NCBI GenBank assembly: GCA_025345505.1
Contig: JANVCC010010406.1
Span: forward strand, 9,838,598-9,902,597
Source of the DNA: Todiramphus chloris collaris
Lineage: Eukaryota; Chordata; Aves; Coraciiformes; Alcedinidae
Direction of reading: 5' to 3'
Length of the DNA: 64,000 nucleotides
A model generated the notes under the pieces. That model saw nothing but the letters and a program-made list of their open reading frames with translations. It was not told the DNA's origin and did not search any database. The translations under genes were made by a program, and so were the position numbers. Shown piece by piece: positions 52,801 through 61,800 of the stretch (positions are counted from its first letter, which is position 1; every line of letters starts with the position of its first letter).

Positions 52801-55800
52801 TAAATTAGGAGTTAAATTGCTGCTGTAAAGCAATTTTATCTCTGGGTTGGGCAGAGCCTGAAACTGAGTCATATGTGCATATTTGGATACGTCACACCCT
52901 CTTGCTGTAGTAGACAAAGAACAAACTAATTCCTTACCATAAACTTCATGCCTACAGGATGCCTCTGGAAGACAGATCAATCATTCCTTAGTCCCTTACA
53001 GAGGGGAGAAAAAACCCCCATAAAACACCTCCTGAAATGAACTAGAGCAGCATTATTGCTTGGCTAGCTGGATTTCATGTACTGCAATGAAGATACTGTT
53101 TTTTACTGGACTGCTCTCTCTCACCTCCACTCTTTCCACAACAGGTGAGTCCTCCTTTCTGTATCTATTCCATATTTTAGTCAGTTACACAGGTTTTTTT
53201 TATAATGTTGGCACTTTGCCACCTTAAATGAGTTGTGCACACATTGTTCCAGAAAATATACTCCAGGAAGTCTCGCTTAAGGCAGATTTTTATTCCTTCA
53301 TTTCAGTGACACCTTAGCTCTCCCCTGTCAATTTCTATAAATAATTTCATTTAAGATATGTTTCTGTGCTTACTGAAGAGTCATCTTCTCTCTAGTATTT
53401 CTGTAGTGATATCATAATCTCAAACCTGCGGAGTCTTGTTCTTTCTGCTTTAAAACATTCAACAGAATTATGACTTCACGGATGGTGCTATTACAAGAAA
53501 ATGTTCAGATAACAATAATAAAAGGTACTATAACTATATACTATACACATAGTGTAGTTCAGATAACTGTCATAAAATTAGGTCAAATAGGCAGCCCATT
53601 TCTTTCCTTACTAGAATTAAAAGCTGGTTTCATTAAAAAATATTTTATATATACATACAATATATATAAAAACATGCATCTACACATATTTCTTTTAAAG
53701 AGTGACTAAAACAAATTATCATGTCTACCAAGTATCATTTCAAATCATTCTGCCATAAATCTGCCAGTGAACACCGATAAAACTGTTTTCCATATTTTAT
53801 TCTGCTATGGGAGGGTGAAAGAAAAACCCAGAGATTTTCATCTAAATTTCAGTTCATTTCTGAATTCCAGTTTCAAGATGCATGCTCTGAGCTTTACACT
53901 TAGTCTTTTTGCATTAAATACCCAAGCAAAGCTTTAAATGATAAAATTAATTACACAGCTCTTTATTCTGCAAAGTCTATTTTGCAACATATGATTTTAG
54001 GAAGTATTTTGAACACATTTGAACCTCGTCTGTAAATGTCAATGTTTCTACAAAGTTCTCTGCTGAAGAAGACTGAGGAGCAGGCATTAGTAGAAGCAGC
54101 ATCATTGACTTTGCCAATGAGCTAATGTTACTGAAAATTTACTGCTGCATGAGAAGTTTTATTTACTTAGCAATAAATTTGATCTATTATCAACTCAAAC
54201 ATTTGTTTTCAGTTCAGGACTCACTGCCCTTCTTCACTTATGTGAAGCTGAAAAGATCTGCTTTGCTTTAGAAGCTGAAGAATAACATTAACTTGATATG
54301 CAAGACCAAAGAAAAAAAGTTTCAGTTTTCTAATTTGAAAGTTTTGGCCTGTGTTAAGCAAGACGGTGCTTTTTGCATCTTTGGTAGTCATGCATTTCAT
54401 CCATGAAGTGACAAAGATCACTACCACTGTTTGCTTAGGAAATTCTGATGAAGCCTAAACCAAGGTTGCTGCTTATCCGATGATTTACCAACATTGCAAC
54501 TACTAGGAAAAAAACCTCTGAAAGTGGTAAAGATTACAGAAGTGTCTGATATTTTTTCCCCAAAGAAAGACATGTGAAATGCAGAAAGATCAGCTTAACA
54601 CTAAATTTGTGCTAAATTTTCAAGGTTGGGTGTCTGATGACAAAGTGAAGATTGTCCTTGGTTACATCTGATATGATCAGCCAAAACAAAGGAGAATGCC
54701 ACCAAATACTTTAAACGTGCATTGGCTTTCACATGGATATCTTTGCCTTTTTCCATACTTGAAGGTGAATTGTATTGCTAATCCAATATTTTGCCCTTTT
54801 AATGTTTTAAATTTTTTTTTTAAGCTTCAGAATTTTCACTGAATCGCTCTGCAATTAAAACTGTCTCTCTTATCAAGACTTTCCGTGGAATTTCAGCAAG
54901 AGACTATGATTACATCCCACCTTATGCTATAGAAGGTGAGACAACAACCATCCATATCAAAGAAAACAAGTGCTCTTCAAAAAAGTCAAATGACTCCATT
55001 TTAACAGAAGTGAACAACACCACACTGAAGTACCTGACCAGTCCTTTGAGCACCAAGCTAATACCCACTGTCTACCTCAGTGCTCTTCTATTGGGTGTAC
55101 CATCTAATGCCATCATTTTGTGGATGCTGCTTTTCAGGATCCGGTCTGTGTGCACTGCCATTCTCTACACAAATTTGGCAGTTTCAGATCTGCTCTTCTG
55201 CCTCATGCTGCCCTTCAAAATAGCATACCACATCAACGGGAACAACTGGGTTTTTGGGGAAATGATGTGTCGAACTACCACTGCGGTGTTTTATGGCAAC
55301 ATGTACTGCTCCATTCTGCTGCTCACATGCATCAGTGTCAGCCGCTACGTGGCCATTGTTCACCCTTTCACCTACAAAAGCCTGCCAAAACGTGCCTACG
55401 CCATCGTGGTCTGTGCTGCCGTGTGGACCATCGTCTTCTTGTACATGCTCCCGTTTTGCATTATGCAGCAAAGCTATTACGTAAAGCAACTGGGCATTTA
55501 CACCTGTCATGATGTGCACAACGCCTGTGAAACAGTATCTTCCTTCCAGTTCTATTACTATGTTTCTTTAGCTATCTTTGGGTTTTTATTACCTCTTACA
55601 ACTATAATTTTCTGCTATGTCTCAATTATACGAACACTCAAGACTCATGAATGGTTCTGGTACATTAAAGTCAGTCTTCTGATCCTTAGCATCTTTGCTA
55701 TTTGCTTTGTGCCAAGCAATATTATCCTTATTATTCATCATTTCAACTATTACTATTACAATACAGATGGGTTGTATTCTTTTTATCTGATTGCTTTATG

Positions 55801-58800
55801 CCTTAGCAGCTTAAACAGTTGTCTTGATCCTTTCCTTTATTTTCTGATGTCAAAAATTAGAAGTCAGTCTAATATTTATCTAACAATGGTTAAGATATCC
55901 AGGGAAAAATGAATTTAGTTCTGTATTTATATTATTGGAATTATGATTTTGTATAGTATTAACCCAGGAATTTACAAACCTCAGGTTCAAAAATAAAAAA
56001 TTAAAAAGTGTTAAAACCCACAATCTCAGTAAAATTTACTTCCTTCCACACACCACACAAGGAATACCTTCAGAAATATACCTCTCCAGCTCTATACCTT
56101 TATCACATGTATTGCAACATCTGATGAGCCTAGATTCAGGGAAGTGACTCCACACCTCCATTTCCCTTTGAAAACACTTTCATGGCCGTGGAGAAGAAAC
56201 CAGAATATCAGTCACCCCAGCCTGTGGACTCCAGAAGAGGAATTGATACCTGAACAGCACTTTCAGGCACATTCATGATTTCCAAATGCTTCAAATTATC
56301 CCTCAGCCCACAATCACTGAAGGAGCAAGGATGTGAAAACAAGCTTTTGGCCCAGTGAAAATGGGAACAAGTAAAAGCACTGTCCATGTGCCTGGGAGCT
56401 GTTGATCTTTACAGAAGCTCCATGTCACATAGCCAAGAGCAAATACTGACCTGGATGCTGGAATTAATGAGCCAGACTCCCCATAGGTTCAAGGAGCCAT
56501 AAATCTACAGTCACAGACCTGAAGCCTGACGCTTTCAAAGGCAGCATCCCCTATGAGGTTGCTTAACCAGCTTTGCACTGCAGACTTGTTCTTCCACTTC
56601 ATTAAGCCTGCACTCCTCTAGACCATGAGGATTGCTGGGAGCTAACCCTTATCAGTGTGAATCCAGGCATGTATTATTCTTGCTTGGTAAGCAAAACAGG
56701 GAAACTATTTTGTAGTACTTTATTGCCACATCCTCACAGGAAATACCTACAGTGTTACAAATACTGAAGCTAGTTATGATTGATTGTCCACGGTAAAAAA
56801 GCAAACTGTCAGCTTTTACATTTACAGAAACTCAAAAAGGTGCACATACACTGAATGTAAGTGCCTAAAAAATAAACTTAATCGTTAGTGTTTGTATTTG
56901 TAACTGCAGCACGTAAGACAGTGATGAGAAAAAGAAAGAGCAGTTTACATCACTTTGGTAACGGTATTGTAAAAAAACTTCACTTGAAGACATTTGCCAG
57001 TGCACATGATTATATTTAAGCATTTTGCAGCCTGGTAAGGTACTCTTGAATTTTTTCTGTCTCCTGATGTGTTAGTTTAATCATGCTGTTCCCTCAACAT
57101 GCACAAAAACTAAATAACTAAAACAATCTAGAAATTATACAATTGTACATATAAAAATCATGAACCTAACTGTAAAACCTGTGTGCCTACCACGCAGAAA
57201 GAACCCCAAAACATCACAGGCACTACTTTAGTTTAGCACATCTGTTTAACTTTTCAGGTACTCATAATACATAATACATAGTGAACACACTTGGTTTGAG
57301 ATGGCTTTGAGAACTGTTAGAAGCTGTGGTTTAAGATTACAGGAACAAATTGCATTTTCAATTTCAAGCAAGGAACAGTAATTATTATCTGAGATTAAGA
57401 CTTGCAATGGGTACTGGTAGATTTACGTGAAGATTCTACTTCCTTGAAGGCACCACAGCCACAGGGTTGTGACAAGAGGCTGGTTAGAATATGCAAGCAG
57501 GTTTGACCCATATGTGTTTCTAGTTGCTAGGAAACACAGGAAGTTCACAAGCAGACCTATCTGATCCTTGTAAATCAAATGCTTCCTTTTACCACAGCTT
57601 ACTCTTAAAACACACTAAATACAATTAAAGGCATATCTGCTTTCAGAAGAAGTAGAAAATAGACAGACTTTAGACACTGTGCTCTTTTCAATTAGTTTTG
57701 GGTTTGTTTTTTTTTTTCCTAAAAAAAGAAAGTTCAATCTAAATCATATATTTACCTAAATAGTGTTGATGTCCATGTGATTGACCAGCACAGAGAGTAA
57801 GTTAGATTAATGAATCTGAGTAATTCTTTTGGGAGCACATGTAGTAAACATGAGCATTGCTCCTCTTTAGAGGGGACATTTTAATTAGTCATCAAAGGAC
57901 TAGAAAAACAAAATACCCTGGGAGAGAAAGGCCAGCAGAAGTCTCTATAAACTTCAAATACCTTAATGAGAAGATTTCAAAGATACTGTAGAGTTTTAAT
58001 CCAAAGCTTGGAGATGCACATTTGTTTCCTATGAGCACATTGACACAGGAACCAGCATAGACAACAGGCTTGAACCCAGGGATCACAGTGGCACCTGGCA
58101 GGAGCAAGCCTGGGCAGGGCTGCTGTGTGCAGGCACTTGGGCTCCTGTGGGCTGTAGGTCTCTGTCTTGAGGACATCCTGGGTCTCTACTCGTGCACATA
58201 GGATCTGCAACTGCACAGCCACTCTGCACACAAATGCCAACCTGGCCCTTCCAGGACATGTGAAATAGTCAGCATGTACTAAACCCTTCCCAGCACACAT
58301 GGCAAGGGACGAGGTTTTTCAGGACCCAGGCTTCAGTGAAACCAGCCCTTTCCTGGGAACCCAAGCAAGAAATTGAGATGTTCAAATGCCTTTAGAAAGC
58401 TCAAATGGTGGATTGCAAAACTACACTGTTTCACAGACAGTACCCACAGGCGAGGTGGCAAGATAGCTGGAAGATTATTTCTACAAGCCAAAGTTCAGTG
58501 ACTTTCTCCAGACCATATTACTTTCGAAATGCATTATGTGAATTTTAAGCATCTTTCCCAAACACTGGACATTTTAAGTGCTGTGCTAGTAGCTTTAGTT
58601 AATCTAGTGTTTAGTCACACCCTGCAAGCTGTTAGGCTTATCTTTGTTTATGCTTCCCTGAGCTGTGATGCTAACCAGGACACTGCTTTTGGGGAAGCAG
58701 ATAGCAATATCCTGCTGAGATAGGTGTAAACTGAAGGCACATACAAGATGGCCAGTTTGTTTTTGCATGATAAAGCCAGCACAGAAATATGTACAAAAAC

Positions 58801-61800
58801 CCCACTATTAAAAACCAGCAGATTTAAGCCCCTGAAACTCCTTGAAGTACTTCCGAGATATTTCTTAAGGAACACCATGACTCCACCATCATGGCTATGA
58901 CTCCTTCCTGGGAAAAACCTCAGTTCCCATCTATACTGTAACTCCCTGCCTGACAGTCTAGTAAGTAGGTCCTCGCACAAATTCGTCACTAAGTCAGGGC
59001 TACTGCTGCCCATGTTTTGTAATAGCTGCAGCAGTCTAGTAGAATTAAAAATAAGCAAAGTTATGTCAAGTCAGTAGTGACACTATGCAAAATATGTCTT
59101 AGTATTAATTGAGATTAATCCATTTTGTCAGTCAGAATAAGCAGCAGTGGAAAATTAGTTCCAGTTTGTTGTCATTGGCTTATTTACAGCTCCATTGGCA
59201 CAGCTAACCCAAACATTTGGGAACAGAACAAACACACACGTAAGCAAAAAGAATTGTCATTTCAGTTCTGACAAACAACAACAGTCAAAGCTCTAACCTT
59301 GCATTTCTGCACTTTGGCGTGATGCAGAATATCTTGATAATGCCTTGCATTTACTGGTCTCACATCTTGCAGCTTGGCTGTGGGCAACAGTAGGGTTTCA
59401 AGAGTTTTCTCAGGATTTCCTTGGTCAATTGCATCATTAATACGGCCAATTGCAATGATTCCTATGAAATGGAAAAGTTATTAAAGACGTAGTTATCAAA
59501 GAATGATGCAGCTTATTCAATATCAGGTACGTACAAAGCTGTAACACAAAGAACAGAAAAATCAAGTAGCAAGAAGCAGAGGCGGCACCAGCAGCAGCAG
59601 CTGATTAAAAATTATTTTTTAATATTCATGTGAAGCTATTAAGTTGTACAGTTTTCCTTTCTGCCACAGAGATTGATTCATCTGAATCTACTTCTTCATA
59701 AAAATCAAATTTATCCTTACCAAAAAAATAATAAAAAGACTTACCTACATTCAGTGCAAGACTATCTACATGAAGCTTAAGGAAAGGTTGTGTGTCATGT
59801 CTAAATATGTTCACCTACATATTGTCTCACAGTGCTGAAAGACTTACTTTCAAGAAATTTCAGACTTGAAACCCTAATTTAGACAAATATAGTGACCTGC
59901 AACTACAACATTACATACTAACTTAACCTAATTTCTTTAAATTTCACCATGAATAATCTATCTGATAATGATGATTTTATGAAAAATGACTTGCTTGAAC
60001 AAGACCAGTGGCACTCAGGACTTCAGTCTGCAAGTAACATGGCCCATTGTATTTAGTAAAACACCAAATGTATATTTCTTCAGTCTGGTCTCAACACTTT
60101 GAAATTGATTTCCTCCTACCTCCAGACAGTGCTGAAATGCGCTGCTCAGGGTACTTTTCCCTTAATGCTACCCCAGAAAGGCACCAGCCAAGGGCTTCCC
60201 TATCACCTGTGAGGGGTGGCATCCCTACCAGCAGCAGATTGTGTCTGACCAAGTCTCTCCCAGACCCACCACAGCCCAGGTCATGGATCCATAAGGCTTT
60301 GTGAATGTGGAATTTTTGTGGGATGCTACCAAAGAGGGACTGTGTATACACTCAGGCTTGCTTATGGAAACAAAGGCCACTCTCCTTCCTCTCCTCTCTT
60401 CCCCAAATCCCTGGGCAGAAGCCAGTGTCACCAAAACCAAGTACAGCTATTTCAGTACTAAAGACTAACTCTCTGAATGCAAGCCCACCTTCCTCAGGGC
60501 ATGTTTCAACTCCTAGTGAATGCAGAGATTCAGACAAAAAAAGTGATTATATGTCAGTCAAATGAACTGCTCAGCATCTTACCCTGCTGGAAGGCACACA
60601 TTTGTGAGCAAGCTCTGAGGTGCTGTGGCAACCACTTGACTAGATTTAGGAAGCAACAATCCAGTCACTTGGAGTATTTCTGTAATGTAAACCTTCTCTT
60701 AGCAGTATGAAACAGTAGCACACATGACACCGATGGCAGTGTGGGAATGGCACATATACCATGCATTATTGCCACCATGGAAAAGCCTGTGTCTCAGAAA
60801 GGCTCTCAAACTATACTCCAGGCTGCTTCCCAAGTGGAAAACAGTCTGAGAGCTGTCCTCTCCTTGTTCCAATAAATCAGGCATAACTTGATACCCTCAA
60901 CTTTTAGTAAAAAAAAAAGTAAATCATACTTCTATATTCAGTGGAGAAACTCAATCTTTTAGCATTTTTGAAGTCCAAATGACGAGCTATGACATTTACT
61001 ATAGCACCAGCCTTTTAGGGCAATAAACTCTAAATCCATTTATATTAGAAAAAGTGGGTATAAGAAGCTACTCTCAGATAGAAAATCAAGTTACCTAAAA
61101 GGAAAGAAGCACAGATAATTGCACTGCATTGCTTCATACTAACTCCCTTGTGAAAAACAAGGGCTTGGAAACCACTTAACATTAAAAACTCTTTTCCACA
61201 ACACACCACCTGTAATTGCATTACAATTTCTGCAAAATCCCCAAAGTGAGACCATCCAATGCAAATACTGGATGATACAGCCAAGTGAGCAGAACTATGG
61301 CATTTCTGCAGAAGGCAGGCACCCTATGATATCTTTCAGCCAGACAAAACATAACCAGGAATAATTTTGGGACATATAGACTAACAGGCATTCAAAATTA
61401 TTTCATGCTCTTCTCTCTTGTAGAGTGTCTCTATAAGGCCATTCAGCACAGAAATTTATGTACCAAGGACCAGACTATCATCTCAGTGGGCAATGTAGAA
61501 GAAGAATTACTTACTTTCATTTTCTTCTTGAATTTGCATATTAACCATGTCAATGCAGTTCTGGATATCATTCCAGCTTAAATAATCTTGGCCTTGAGAT
61601 GAAGCCTCTGACTTAATAGACAATAGTGTATCAGCATAACTATAAGAAGATATAAAATACATAAGTGTATTTCATATACAAGATAAACTGCCATAAAGAA
61701 TTAGTCAGATGTATCATCTGTCATTTAGTGCCTAGTATTTTTTTTTCAATTAATAAATTTCAAGCTCATCTTTTGCCAGAAATTATGCAGACATGCAAGC

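Noticed and set aside
55010..55912. F2RL2 starting within exon 2 at 55010
   Set aside because: That codon is GTG, not ATG. The frame is open back to a good acceptor at 54831 and includes the thrombin site; the true start is in exon 1.
57892..58340. Overlapping reverse frames of 94 and 107 codons
   Set aside because: Two frames overlap on the same strand, there are no domain features, and the composition follows local GC content.
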